From Albifimbria verrucaria (lineage: Eukaryota > Ascomycota > Sordariomycetes > Hypocreales > Stachybotryaceae), in contig JAHREC010000013.1 of the NCBI GenBank assembly GCA_020081605.1, forward strand, positions 2,976,001 through 3,040,000: a stretch of DNA of 64,000 nucleotides, given 5' to 3'. Of the stretch, positions 13,003-27,937 are shown piece by piece. Both the position numbers and the translations under genes were made by a program. A model generated the notes under the pieces. The model saw only the letters and a program-made list of their open reading frames with translations. It had not been told where the DNA came from and searched no databases. Every line of letters starts with the position of its first letter. Position 1 is the first letter of the stretch.

Positions 13003-15649
13003 TTGGGAGAGCTAGAGCGACAACTCAGATCATGGAGGCGACGGCGCGAGAGCGGAAGAAGGTGGTGAGCGCAAGACGAAGGACAGTCGGCTTGCGGCGA
13101 GGCCAAGATCAGGGAGGTTTAAGGGTCTTTCTTTCTAAGTTCCATGCCAGACGATCGCAGACGGAAGAGAAAGAAGAGGTAATGCAAGGTTAGGGTGTGG
13201 CATCTGGGCTGGGGGTGGGAGGGTGTCGGTCCGTGGGCTAGAGGCAAAGCAAGGCCAAACCCAAGATAGGAGGAGCAAAACCCAAGATAGGAGGAGCAAA
13301 ACCCAGAGCCCAGAAGGTACAGCGACGTAAGGCTGGTTCAGGGTTGCGGGAGTGGATGTGAAGCGACAGGATGCTATGCTGGCTTGGTGGTGAACGAATG
13401 AGGGATGGGAGGAACGGGGTGGCTTCGACAGCGAACAAGGGTCGACATTGAATGCTAATGAGGTCTGGAAGACATCGCTTCACCAAAGCCAGCGGATGGG
13501 CGGGTAACTGCTACTTGGCAGGGAGGCCAGGCAGTACCTCTGGCACCGTAGTGAGCGCACTGGAGGCCCAGGTACACCTAGACCAACCACATGCAACATT
13601 GGTACCTAGAGGCAGGTACCGAGCTGGCCGTTGGTCGATGGAGCCCACCACCATGTATTTGTCTTCCTCCTCTCTCCCCCTCCCCACCCAAGCGCTACCA
13701 CTGTACTATAATTTAACTGACATGGAGGGCAATATATGGTCAAGCTCGAGCAATTTGGCAGAAAAATTTGCCCCTGAAGACGGCATGGCATGGTCGAGAT
13801 ATGTAACAACCGGAGCCCCATTGGTTCTCTCTCCTTTTTCAAGCATGCCCTCTGACTGCAGCAGATTTTGTCTCGGGCGGGCATGAGCGTAACACAGACC
13901 GTGTCTTGTCTATATGTTCACTTACGCCATGTCATGATATCATTACCCTGGCAGCGACAGTGGCTGGGGCGTGTGCAGCGTGTGCTGCGTGTACAGGACC
14001 ACTTCCTCCCAAACCACCGACTAATGGTATACAGTAATCGTCAGCATTCTAGCTAGGTGCAGTAATCGCCGCAAACGTGTACAGCTGCTAGCGCTCCCTC
14101 CACTTCCACTCAGAACTTGGAATGGGCCGGCCTACACCGTCAGTCAAGTCCCGGACCTACTCTGGAGGCACGCAATCAGTGGCCCATCTCCTCCACTCCC
14201 TAACCCAAACCCTTGGCGATCCCTCACTCATTTCCTTGTTAGTGCGACACTATCCAATATTTCCCACTCGACCATCGAAGGGTCCTGTTTGAAAACCAGC
14301 CAGCTAGACCCTCTGTGACGGGTCATGCCCTTTGTCTCTCTGCCTCTAGTCAGGAACAAGAGAATCTGTTGGAATGTCCGACTGTCGCGCCCGGCTGCAT
14401 CTTCAGGGAGCAAATCCCATAACCGGAACCTGGCTTGCCTGGAACGCAGGCCATGCCTCTGTGCATGTGTAAGGGTTCGTCTGATTGGCCACTTCGCAGA
14501 CTTGCCATGGCTTGCTGTTCCGAGCTATCGGCTTGGAAATCCTGGGCATACATCGACATGTTCCCTTCAGTTCATACCGCGCCGAGTTCTCCCCGCGCGA
14601 CATGCATGGGCCATGGTTCCAGCTAGCCGGCATGTACATCGTAGTTACTTTTTCTGAGACCCGTAAAATGGGTTAACCTACTCCATACGCTTCGATTGGT
14701 GCCATAGACCGTTTTTGGTTCAGAGCCACGCGGCATGGTTCAGTATCTGTGTGCTTTTTCTCCGACTCGCTACCGTGAAAACCGAAGCCATAACAAATGA
14801 GGCTTTGTCTGTGTAGTAGAGAACTCGCTCGTGTTGGTTAGTCTTACATATTCTCATCTCAGTTACATGACCTTACCAACTCGACGTTCGCACAGTTAGA
14901 TGTACATGAATAAACCATTGCAAGGGGTTGGTTGACAGGAAATCTATCTTGGTATTGCACCGTTCTCCCTCTGTTTGCGGGTAGAGTTTGTGATACACCG
15001 GGGCTTTATAAAGCACACCCGTGTAGTCGCAGTTCCCAGCAGGGACAGGTAACAACGAACGTGGTCTGGGTAGGCAGACATACCAGTGCCACAGAGAGGG
15101 AGTAATTAAGCTTTTATTTCATACGAGCAACCAAAAAGTGTTAACTGAACAAGCATCTACGAAAGATGTGTAGTCTTTAGAGGTTACCTGATACCATTAA
15201 GTGACGTCCGGTATGAAGAGCATAGAACTTGCATATACAAAAGAAAAAAATAAAAATAAAAAAATAAAAAGCCAGGTAATAGCCAAACCCGCAGCATCCA
15301 ACCAGCATATCGATTCATTACTGAAGTTGTCATCCTCGACAGCTACGCGTGACCTGGGCGAGCACCACTACAGGGTAGCTCACAGACGAGGCGAACTCTG
15401 GCTTATCTCAGCCAGAAGTCTTCCTCCCACCACCATTTCGGCTAATCCTCGCACCGACCAGAACAACCAATCAGAACCTCTCCATTTCCCAGAGCGAGCC
15501 AGAGGCGAATAGCACACATCTCGACGTCAACCGAGCTAGGCTGGTTCAAAAGAGACTTTGCCGCACCCGCGTTCTCCCAACGCCCTCCTCTCCTCTCATC
15601 CCGTCTCCCTCGACTCTGTTCTGCAGAAGCATTCTGCCCGTCCGTCAAG
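13003..15649. other. Long divergent intergenic region GT90 / complex I PSST
   Basis: These 2.6 kb separate two divergent starts. Open frames on both strands (up to about 145 codons) show no domain. An A-rich stretch at about 15239-15271 and a tandem repeat at 13257-13305 are the only structures I noticed. Confidence 0.5.
13257..13305. repeat. 21-bp tandem repeat, two copies plus a partial third
   Basis: A unit containing CCCAAGATAGGAGGAGC occurs at 13257-13277 and again at 13278-13298, with the first bases of a third copy after that. It lies about 255 bases upstream of the GT90 start. Confidence 0.85.
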
Positions 15650-16456
15650 ATGCTTCCCTCCACGCGATCAGCGGCCTCAATGGCCCTGCGAGGTGCGTTA
15701 TAAACCCCGTCTGCTCCGAGAAGCTCCTCGGTGCTGAGTCTTTGCGACCTCAACTGACGCCTCTGACACACTTGCAGTCAAGCCCACGACTTCTCTCGTC
15801 CCTTCCGCGCTGCTGCCGCCATCAATGCCTCCACCCGCCGTAACGCCAGCTCCTGACCCCCACGGTGCCGCCGGCGGCCTCGCCAAGCCTCGCAAGGAGA
15901 TTCCCTCCCAGCGAGGAGAAGGCGAAGAACGTTATCCAATATGCTCTGTACGATAATACACAACCAGGACCGGCGGTGGCAACAAGCACGGCTAACATTG
16001 ACGCAGGACCTCTCTCGACGTTATCGCCAACTGGGCCCGTCAGTCCTCCCTCTGGCCCATGACTTTCGGTCTCGCCTGCTGTGCCGTTGAGATGATGCAC
16101 CTTTCCACCCTCGTTACGATCAGGATCGTCTCGGAATTATTTTCCGTGCCTCGCCCCGTCAGTCAGATGTCATGATCGTTGCCGGAACCCTGACGAACAA
16201 GATGGCCCCGGCTCTTCGCCAGGTCTACGATCAGATGCCCGATCCTCGTTGGGTCATCTCCATGGGTAGCTGTGCCAACGGTGGCGGCTACTACCACTAC
16301 AGCTACAGCGTCGTTCGTGGCTGCGACCGTATCGTCCCCGTCGACATCTACGTCCCTGGCTGCCCTCCTACTAGCGAGGCCCTCATGTACGGCATCTTCC
16401 AACTGCAGCGAAAGATGCGCAACACCAAGATCTCCAGGATGTGGTACAGGCGATAG
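15650..16456 (+). CDS. NADH:ubiquinone oxidoreductase PSST/NDUFS7 subunit, mitochondrial
   Basis: This is the complex I subunit that carries iron-sulfur cluster N2 and passes electrons to ubiquinone. Exons are 15650-15692, 15778-15947 and 16007-16456, giving about 221 residues. The mature part is strongly conserved: [19 protein letters not shown] with the paired cluster cysteines, [27 protein letters not shown] and [15 protein letters not shown] with the remaining cluster cysteines. Three single-base shortfalls are evident: CCC at 15903, CCC at 15907 and CCC at 16108. The last one would otherwise truncate the protein just before the PRYDQDRLG motif. The presequence frame between 15778 and 15900 is uncertain, because a second frame there looks more like a mitochondrial targeting peptide. 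Confidence 0.92.
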
Positions 16457-17339
16457 ACGTCGAGAACGTCGAGATTGCAGGTCACGCAGCAGGATTCGAG
16501 AGAAGGCGAGCGCTTGGGAGAGGCATATACATTTTCTTTTGTTGGTGTACAAACTGGGCTGTGTTTTTTTCTCGGTAGAATGGTGAGACGAGTGCGGATA
16601 TGCTGTATAACAATGCACCAAAAGCTTCGTTCAATGAAGTTTCGCCATCGCCAGGCTTTCATTTGATTCGTGCCAGCAGTAATGGTCTATCCTGTGCTGT
16701 TTTTCTAGCTCATTACCTTCCTGCCTGTGACCCACGTAAGAGAATAGTGAAACAACTCAATCATTGTCACTGAGTTTGATCAATAGCAACCTCCCAATCT
16801 ATAAAACAACAAGACACAGTTGAACATCTGGGAGACGAATGGTTAACAAACCCCTCGTCTAGGGTATGAGTCTTTGATACATCGTAGTCATGTCACTCAG
16901 CATCAGCCAATTTATAGCATTAACGATTGTCAAAAGATACTCGAATTCGTGGATAATAACAATAGCCTATTCATTGCCAGACAAGTCGCTTTGGCCACTT
17001 GACTCAGCACAATGCCCACGCATATTTGCAGTAACGTATTCGCTCGCTGCCACACATGTGGCAGACTTTTTCTACTTGTTGTGTCCATGCTTTGCAGATC
17101 ACGGTGAAACCGCCATTTGATATTGATAGAGTTGCCCGCCAGCGCCAAACGATCCAGGTTTGTCCTCTCTTGCAACCAGAGACTATACCCAAAAAGAAAA
17201 AGAAGAAGAAAGTAATAATATGTGGGTGAGAGGACCAAAAGAGAACGGAGGCATGCATGTTCCGCAAGCTAAGCAAGTCGCCTCACAGCAAAGGCGCCAG
17301 TCAACCCTCTGCACCTGTGTAGTGTATACAGCACTTTGT
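16457..17339. other. Convergent 3' region PSST / RSP5
   Basis: The 883 bases between convergent genes are AT-rich. I see no conserved frame or RNA gene in them. Confidence 0.5.
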
Positions 17340-20182
<2,843 letters not shown>

Positions 20183-20770
20183 CTCGTCGCGGCTTCAGTG
20201 GACCAAGACAAGCAAAGGGCAGCACAGAACACAGCGACGACGCTGGTCTCTCACGAAGCCGGGAAAGGACCTGTGAGACAGGAGCAAAATGCAAAGGACG
20301 ACACGGAAAGGAGTGGGCCTTTGTGTGGTTGATGAGATGCGGCTTTGCAAGTGACGTGGAGGGACGGGGGTTGAGGCTGTGCAACAACCTGAGGACCAGA
20401 CTCCCCGCTTCCGGTGCGTATGGGAACAGGCGTAGTCGGAAGAGCGAGCACGCGACGGGTCGGAGCGACAGGCGGCGGCGACACCTCAAGAACGAGGTCG
20501 AGGCGAGGGAGCAGCAGCCGACCGCACGATGGAGGTGGCGATGGAGGAGAGGGAGAGGGTTGTGAGGGTCAGGATCAGAGAGAGCCGACTTGGAGTTGGA
20601 GGTTGAGGTTGCGAAGGCAAAGGTGAGGTAAGGCAAGGTAGAGTCGACGGCAACAAACCCGCCCACCACTGGCCGGCGAGGTACAGCACAGTGAGCGAGT
20701 ACGTACACGGGTGGACAGAGAGCCAGACGGACCAGACAGAGACAATAGCAGCGGTGCTGGCACTGGCGGT

Positions 20771-20796
20771 GGTACTGGTACTGGTACTGGTACTGG
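20771..20796. repeat. GGTACT hexanucleotide repeat
   Basis: About four tandem GGTACT units lie 0.6 kb upstream of the RSP5 start. Confidence 0.8.
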
Positions 20797-20930
20797 ACTG
20801 GACGCTACCAAACAGGTTGGTGGGCAGTGGAGGGTGAGGCAACAGACCCCTGTGGAAGGACCTTTGGGGAGGGGAGGCGCCCAGTCGATCCAGACCAGTT
20901 CAGTCCAACTCAGACAAGTCCCATCCAATC

Positions 20931-20954
20931 CAGCCCAGCCCAGCCCAGCCCACC
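20931..20954. repeat. AGCCC pentanucleotide repeat
   Basis: About four to five tandem AGCCC units lie in the RSP5 upstream region. Confidence 0.75.
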
Positions 20955-23216
20955 CAGTGCCGGGGAGGAACTTCGAGACGTCTCTTTGTCCTTGCCCCGG
21001 GAGCCACCCGGTGGCGTAAGGCAAAGTACCTGCTCTTACTGCTCTACACAAAGTATTCTCCCAGGTGCACGTACGCGCTCCACTCCCCATCGCTAATACT
21101 TAGCAATCCTCTGCTAAGGGAACCAAGTGCCGCCAGCATACGAGATACCTTACCTCACTCTCCCACTGACCTGACTAACACTCTGCGTTCGCATTGTTAA
21201 TCCGTTATTCACACCGTTCGCCGTCCTTCCACGAGACACCGGCCTCGGCCAGAACATGCCCTGCAGCGGTGCGCCGTTCCAGGTGGCTGTCCCAAACTTG
21301 TCTCGTTTGCGATAGTCAATGCCAAGACGGAAAATGGAATCCTCTCCAGCTTCCTACGGTGCAGTCCCAAGCGCATCCCTGGCACGCTCGGTGCTTCCCC
21401 TAAGGTGGCGGCCAGATCAAAGAGTGTTCCGTGCCGCTCCTTCCACCGACTATGCCACAGGGTCAGATAGTAAGATGGTCGATGGCACCGTCAGCCGGCC
21501 GGTACCCGTACAATGCCTGCGTGCGCTGCAGATATGCCATGCTGTCTGCACCATCGCCAGCTAACCTGTTCGTGGCGATTCTTACTACTCACCCATCGGA
21601 TCGGTGGAACTCGCGCACACGACGTAGGCACGGCAGTCAAACCCGTTGGGTGGGCCAAGAAGACTCGTCTCTGTGCATCAGTTGATTAATCCCGCGGCTT
21701 AATCGTAAGAGCTAGTTCGACGCGCTTCGAATCTATCGTCATGCCCGGCACGGTGGTACCGTACCCTCACAGGCCTCGTACACCCCAGGTGCAGTAGGTG
21801 GTAAGTACTAAAGGTACTAACGTCAAGGCAAGGTATGACTCCAAGATTGACAGACACAGGCGCCTACCGAGCACCTAACGTTACCTGCTGTACACGGAGC
21901 CTTTCGTCGACGCTCCTCAAGTCACATCACCCCTACAAATACCTGCAGAGATAAACACCTCCTTCCGACATGATGTGCACTCTAGTCTACTTTTGGCCAT
22001 CCTGAACGACTTTAGGAGCCTACCAACCTGAACTCACGTATCCATACGTCAATCAATACTTTTTTTGCGCCGCCTGTCCGCCCAATCAACGTGCCACCAG
22101 CCTGGCCTCCACGTCGTAACGCATTTCTATCTTTAGCTCACTCATGTGATTGGTTTTCCGGATCCGAATCTGCCATGAGTCTCATGCATGCGCCAGCTAA
22201 ATCGAAAAGTCCACGAGTAGTTATTCTACATGCCAAATGAGGGTCCCCTTCATAAACACTTTTCCAACGAGCGAAGAAAAAGACATGTCACCGGCTGAAG
22301 CGTTAAAACAATCATGAAACAACAGCCACATTCAAGAGCGGTTCTACAACCAGACCGTCACTTGTGCCAAGCTTGACGCCGTCTAACCTATCCGAGCCAT
22401 CTCAGGTAGACTAAGACTATTCCTCTCCCTCCGCAGGCTTGCCGATTCTTCACGGACGGCCGCGGCATTGGATGGAATTTTGAATAATATCTTGGCTGAT
22501 GATTCTTTACCGTCGGTAGCACTTATACCTTACCTTATGCTTACACAGTTATGCACTACGATTATAAATGCTTTTCACGAGTCAGTTAAGGTTGAGTCCG
22601 GCGACAAATAGTACAACCAAGTTGGTACATGTTGGATACCGTCGCATTTCCCCTGCTGTTGTTGTACCTCACATGGAACCACTCTTCCAGTCATTAGGAA
22701 TCATGTGCTTCTTAGCCAACTCGACGCACGCAAACCGCGCGTGCATTATGATGCTAGTCGCGGCCCCTATGAGGTGGCCTGGACCAGTGCTCCGCCTGAA
22801 GCCAGCAAATCTACTATCAACTTTGTGACAAGATAGCATATTCTCAGCACCTGTTGGACTTTGCTAGTGGCTTGACGAGGAATCAAGCAATCCTTAAACT
22901 CCAATTGGTGCCCCTTTCCGCAAATTCTTAATGTACACAATCAAGCCCGCCAGCGAAATCTTCTCTTCCAGATGCCTTCCATGCGACCTTCCTGGACCCC
23001 AAATTCGAGTACCTCTAAATCGTCAAAGTCTCCTTACTACGCTCTGTGTTTCTTCTCAATGGCGTCCGTCAACTCTGGATATGGGCGGACCATTCATCCT
23101 AGCCGAAAACTGACGAAGCCGGGGTCGGGATCGATAGATGCGTCGTGATAGTCATGAGCCTGTCTTTTGTCGTCAATAGGCCCGGCGTAAGGATGAGAAA
23201 CTGATCCTCCTTGCTC

Positions 23217-23913
23217 CTAGTAAGGAGTGTAGCCACGTCCACGGCCTCGGTAACCACCACGATATCCGCCACGGAATCCACCACCGCCGCGCCCACCGGA
23301 AAATCCCCGACCACCACGGAATCCTCCTCTTCCGCGCCCGCCACGGCTCATGCCTGGGACGTTCGTTCGTTTCGGTGTCACCTTGATGTTGCGGCCTTTG
23401 AACAGGCTCTCGTTCAGAACGAGTGCTTGAGCCACCAGGCTGGGCTCTGCAAACTCCACGTAGGCGTAGCTTGAAGATTGAGCGTTAGTATCACCACACG
23501 AATATAGAAGTTGGTGTCATACCCCTTCGGCTGCCCGGTGAACTTGTCAAGGAGAATGGTCACACGGTTAATGGAGCCGCAGCTCTGGAAGTGCGCCTGA
23601 ATTTCCTCTGGAGAAGCCGAGTAGTCCACGTTGCCCACGAAGATGCTGCGCGAGTCTATCGACTCCTTGTCGTCTGCGAGGTCGGCCGACTGCTGCTCGA
23701 GGGTTGCCTGCATTTCCCGTAGCTTCTTGGCCTCCTCTTCCATTTCCGCTACACGGCGCTTCATTGCCGTGATCTCTTCCTAGTGGTGCCGGGTCAGTCC
23801 CTGCGACAATCCGCCTCTTTAATCTCCAAACCCACCTCCTCGCTACCTGCTATCTCATTGTCCGGCTCACGATCGCTCACAGGCGGCTCTTCTGGCTTGG
23901 CTGTATCCGACAT
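23217..23913 (-). CDS. PAB2: PAB2/PABPN1-type nuclear poly(A)-binding protein
   Basis: This single-RRM protein binds poly(A) tails in the nucleus and acts in tail-length control and RNA decay. Exons are 23913-23836, 23779-23523 and 23469-23217, giving about 195 residues. An acidic N-terminus and a coiled coil ([20 protein letters not shown]) precede the RRM (RNP2 [11 protein letters not shown]1 GYAYVEF) from about residue 65. An Arg/Gly-rich tail with RGGRG and [11 protein letters not shown] units ends in YTPY. This domain order is diagnostic of the PABPN1/Pab2 group. The frame is intact with no missing base. The start ATG gives [20 protein letters not shown]. Confidence 0.93.
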
Positions 23914-24995
23914 GGTCGCGGTTCGGAGGGTGATCTATGGAAAACGCTCGTGGTGTTGGTAGTACGAACTTGCTGGTCTCGCTGGGCTAGAGAAAAGGTC
24001 AGTAGCTCTTTATTGAAGGTGACGCGATGACGCGAATTACAACCACCCCGGTAGAAAGTCGAATAACTCACAACAAAGCGCGCCTCTGGGTAGCACCAAT
24101 CTGCGAAAAGTATCGCACAAAGGGTGTCGATCAATCCTCTCAAGCTAAGGCGACGAGATTAGGCAGTAGGTCTGGTCCGTGATATCAACCTAATCTTTGT
24201 CGTCAATCGCGTTCAGAAGCCGTGACTGACGCAAAGCCGAGGTTTGCCCGTAGCTATGATGCTGGATGCAGTGAGGTACCCTGCGCTACCCTTGTCCCCT
24301 CCCTCCCTGTATGTCAGACCAGGACTTAGCAGGGGTTGGTGCCCACCGAGGCGCCTGAAAGCCGGGAGACGTCAAGAATGTGCCTAACCATCAACAAGCG
24401 CAAAGTACACGAGGCATGTGAGCTTTAGCAGGCGTTGCTTGTACTTGCGCTTCAAAGTGAGCGATGTTTATTACAGAATCAGCAATCATTCCTAATATGG
24501 TATTGAACTCATCAAGATGATTGCCAAGCGTGATGCCGTGCTGCAAGCTGCTTTATCTGCCACGTAGTTGACTTCTACATTCCTACTATTTACATGAGCG
24601 ACTTGTCTACCTTACCTGCCCAGGTACTGTACAGTACAGTACTTGCTTGCATTGACAGCAACGGCCCTGCGGTTTCTCATGCCGCAGCTGAACCTGGCAA
24701 GCCTGGATAGGTCCGGGAGGAGACTGGCGCAAACAGGTTTCACATGGCCAGAGACAAGCCTGCCCGACGGCCTCCCACCAACCAATCAATATCAGTACCT
24801 CGAGTACCTATCAAGCCAATGTCACAGTATGCCAATACAGCGGCTGCGGCCCTCTCTGCCCAGAAACTACCCAAGACTGAGATAGCAAGCTAGAAGATTG
24901 AGAGTCTTCGTCTTTGTAAGCAGCATTGCTGGCTCTTGACCACACATTGCTCGAGAAAGGCCTCTGGTATACTCTGAACACGGCAAACTGCGACC
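23914..24995. other. Divergent intergenic region PAB2 / proton channel
   Basis: The 1.1 kb between two divergent starts shows no gene or repeat that I can identify. Confidence 0.5.
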
Positions 24996-25689
24996 ATGGC
25001 GGACGACCAGTCCTCGCGGCCACTGCTGGCGCATTCTCGCACCGACCATGGCGAGGGCTCTGCGCGAAACGAGCCTGCCAGCACGAAGCCCAATGTATCG
25101 AGGCTAGTGGCAGAATGTCGTTCTGGTGGCAGAGAGGCACTGTCCTCCCGATCCAAGCATTATATTGTCATGACATTTGTAGCCTTCGATGTCACGGCGT
25201 TGCTTGCCAATGTCTTCATCCAATTGATAGCATGCGAAATGCACCAGCTCGATGAACCATGGGTCCAAGGGCTCACTTCGGCTTTAGAAATAGCTGGTCT
25301 CGTCTTCAGCACATTCTTTATACTTGAGCTTGCAGCATGCTTGTTCGCATTTGGTCCCAGGTATGAATAGTCTTGCACCTGTCCCGGGGTTGCCTATCTG
25401 ACCCTTGTTTCGTAGCTACCTGTCCAGCTGGTTTCACTTGTTTGATTCTGCCGTTGTCATCGTTAGCTTCCTGATCGACGTAGCTACGCATGGCCTCACC
25501 GAGTCAATTGGATCTCTTGTCATCGTCCTTCGACTCTGGCGCCTCGCCAAAATTTCTGAAGAAGTTGTCTTAGGCGCGTCCGAGAGGTTAGAGATCCTCG
25601 AGCACCAGTTGGAGGAGCTAGAAGAGGAGAATAAGGAGATGAGGGCTCAGCTAGGAATGCCACGCCATGAGTCGGCTGGCCATGACTGA
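24996..25689 (+). CDS. Voltage-gated proton channel (Hv1 family)
   Basis: This is a four-helix voltage-sensor protein that conducts protons by itself, expected in the plasma membrane for pH control. Exons are 24996-25360 and 25416-25689, giving 212 residues. S1 (about 55-78) carries the selectivity aspartate D65 in VAFDVTALL. S2 (about 97-119) carries E111. S3 (about 128-146) carries D132 and D143. S4 reads VIVLRLWRLAKISEEV with R161, R164 and K167, so the third gating charge is Lys where the animal channel has Arg. A C-terminal coiled coil (about 178-202, ERLEILEHQLEELEEENKEM) supports dimerisation. The frame is intact. Fungal Hv channels are an established family; no pore domain follows, so it is not a cation channel fragment. 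Confidence 0.93.
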
Positions 25690-26145
25690 ATCACTCCACG
25701 AACTCTACATCCCATGGAGCCGCATAACTGGGATTGAAATTACATGTGTCATATAGCGCAAGGCGCAAGTTACAACTGTGATTAAATGTTGAATGCTTTG
25801 AGCAATTACTATAACTAGCGCCAAATACATGCCACAAAGCGTCATTCCATCTAAAGTCCGGCAGAAGTTATAACCATGAACCGAACATATCCAGCAGGGA
25901 ACGATTCCTGTTTGCTGAGAAAGTCGTAAATGATCCTTCGATGCCATGTGTATGTGCCGCAATTATTAACCAGAAACTCCCCATCATACCGCATGTAGAC
26001 ATCGTTAGGTCCGCCAAACGCCACTTATGCTCAACGTTAATGCCTGTGTATCCCTCCGTAGCAATGCGTCATTCCCATCCTGTCTGAACTTATGAAAAAA
26101 TATGGTGCAAATCGGAAAGATGGCCCCTCAGACTAAGCAGCAAGC
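25690..26145. other. Convergent 3' region proton channel / TAPR1-like gene
   Basis: The 456 bases between convergent genes contain only the two 3' flanks. Confidence 0.6.
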
Positions 26146-26891
26146 CTAAGCATGCCGGCTCCGCTTGCCACCATTGCCAAATGGGTCCTTTCCTCCAAGA
26201 CAGCCACCAAATAATTCGTTAAAGTCCATCTTTCGTTTGTTGCCGGCTCCGCGTCCAAGATGATTGGAAGACCTGGCACCTGGCCTGCTATTCGAACCAT
26301 TTAACCGGGGTTTCGTTCCCCTCGATGCAGGTGTGGAAGAGTTCTCGTGAGGTCGTGTATCGGACAGGTCCAAGGTTGCGATGTTTGGATATTGGTGAGA
26401 TGACTGAAAGGTAAAGTTCTCTTGAGTCGGTACAACGAAATGAGGAGGCGTGTCGTCGGCAGGAGAGCTGGTTACGGGAGCAGATTCAGCTCTGGGTTGG
26501 CTAGGCTGCTGTTGGGCTGTGATGTTGGTTCGTACGGCCTCCACCGTAGGGATAGGCTCTGCCTTTTCGGGCTCTTCTTCGCTTTCCGTTCCTTGATATG
26601 TAGCCTCACGACCGTCGAGCCTTTCGGTTGCCCATCTCCTGATCCTCCATCCCTCTCCATCGGAAAGGCCAATGTTTTCCTTGTCGAGAAACGCAAGAAG
26701 ATCATCTAGGCATTCTTGGTACCCATCAGTTCGAGCCCTTGCCTCTGCCAAGGCAGAAGTCTTGTAGAGTTTTGTGACTGAGAGGGCGGCGGCTTTGAAG
26801 ACATCGAGAAGTTGTTCGGGGACTCGGTTGTGGCGGTCTGCTTCCCTGCGGCGCCGGGGAGCGCAGAATGAATGCCGCGCATCGTATCCAT
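26146..26891 (-). CDS. Conserved fungal nuclear-type protein, possible TAPR1/HAPSTR1 (DUF4588) relative
   Basis: I do not recognise this with certainty. An N-terminal helical domain (about residues 20-95) contains LLDVFKAAALSVTKLYK, a Gly-Tyr-Gln turn (TDGYQECLDDLLAFLDKE) and EGWRIRRWATERLDG. This resembles the conserved core of the TAPR1/HAPSTR1 family. A low-complexity linker follows, then a basic C-terminus ending GNGGKRSRHA, with KRKMDFNELFGG before it, which suggests nuclear location. The first in-frame methionine in the uninterrupted downstream frame is near the C-terminus. A better start is the ATG at 26891 (MDTMRGIHSALP), which joins the conserved frame if one base is missing from the run at 26856-26859. 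This gives about 248 residues in a single exon. Confidence 0.75.
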
Positions 26892-27937
26892 GTCGAGAGT
26901 CGTTGGTAGTAATAGGTTGGGACTGAGAGACGGCTGACGACAAGTCAGTCTCGTTGACGTTGTAGGTCAGACAGAAGGCGAGATACCTGAACGCTGAGGC
27001 ACTTGGGGCCGAAAACAGTCACGAGGGAATGACGGCTATCGATGACTCAGCCTGCGACAGCCCGAGAAAGGCGTACAGCTCGTCGTATCTTAGGCAAGAA
27101 AAGGAACTAAGGATCCCGAGGAAAAGAAATAAGTGGTGTTCCTGTTGCCCCTGAAGCTCCGGCAATGCACACAGTCGAATGGGGTTCGTTATGCCTCTCG
27201 TTCATGGCCAACAACCGACTTGGGTCCTGCAGAGCAAAATGGTGGTTCATGGTTCCACTAAAACCGAGGGGTACAAGGCACGTGGTGTGGGGAGGGAAAG
27301 ACGGTAGCTGCTTCACGTGATCCGGCAGATGCTGGGACGAGGAGGATTCATCGTGCTGGGTGCGCTTCTGAAGCCTGGACGCGAGAGAACCCAAAACCCA
27401 AGACAAGATCAGTTTCTTGGAATAGTGTCAAATTAAGCTGCTCTTTAAAGCCTTCTTATGAGGGGATATGCATTGTTGCTCCTCTGGCGAGCTTGTCCCG
27501 AACCTAGATCTGTGACGTCTTGAAGCAGGTACTCGGTACTTCCCGCTCGGATTTTGTTTCTTCCTTTGGCATACAGCATGCCATTCGCCTCATCTACTGG
27601 CTGAGCCAAGAGCAACACGTTGAGTACCTGGGATTTCTGCAACTTCGAGGTACAGGGATTGATTCCGCGCTAGCCCCAAATTGTCCCTGCTTCTGATGGG
27701 CACTTTGACCTTCGTCTTCTTGCACATCTTAAAAATCCAACCACGTTCCTCCATACCGTGACGTGACGTGTTTCTGAGCGGCTCTTTGATCTGCAGTTTG
27801 CGAACGCTACAGGAAAAGCACCACGGAAGGTTCTTGTACTTGCAACTCTTCCGTATCCATCACTGGAAGCGCACCCGGACGCGTCTCATAGGCGCCAGTC
27901 GCGCAAAGTGGCACCTCTACCCGTCGCATCACCAATA
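26892..27937. other. Divergent intergenic region TAPR1-like / ISWI
   Basis: About 1.05 kb separates two divergent starts. I saw no gene or clear regulatory motif. Confidence 0.5.

Larger units (their letters stand above)
20183..23216. other. Long intergenic region upstream of RSP5
   Basis: These 3.0 kb hold the RSP5 promoter and 5' leader and the PAB2 3' flank. There are short simple repeats close to RSP5, and no gene-like frame with a known domain on either strand. Confidence 0.5.

Noticed and set aside
12394..13068. Plus-strand frame of 224 codons
   Set aside because: It lies wholly opposite the conserved GT90 coding sequence and is its antisense shadow.
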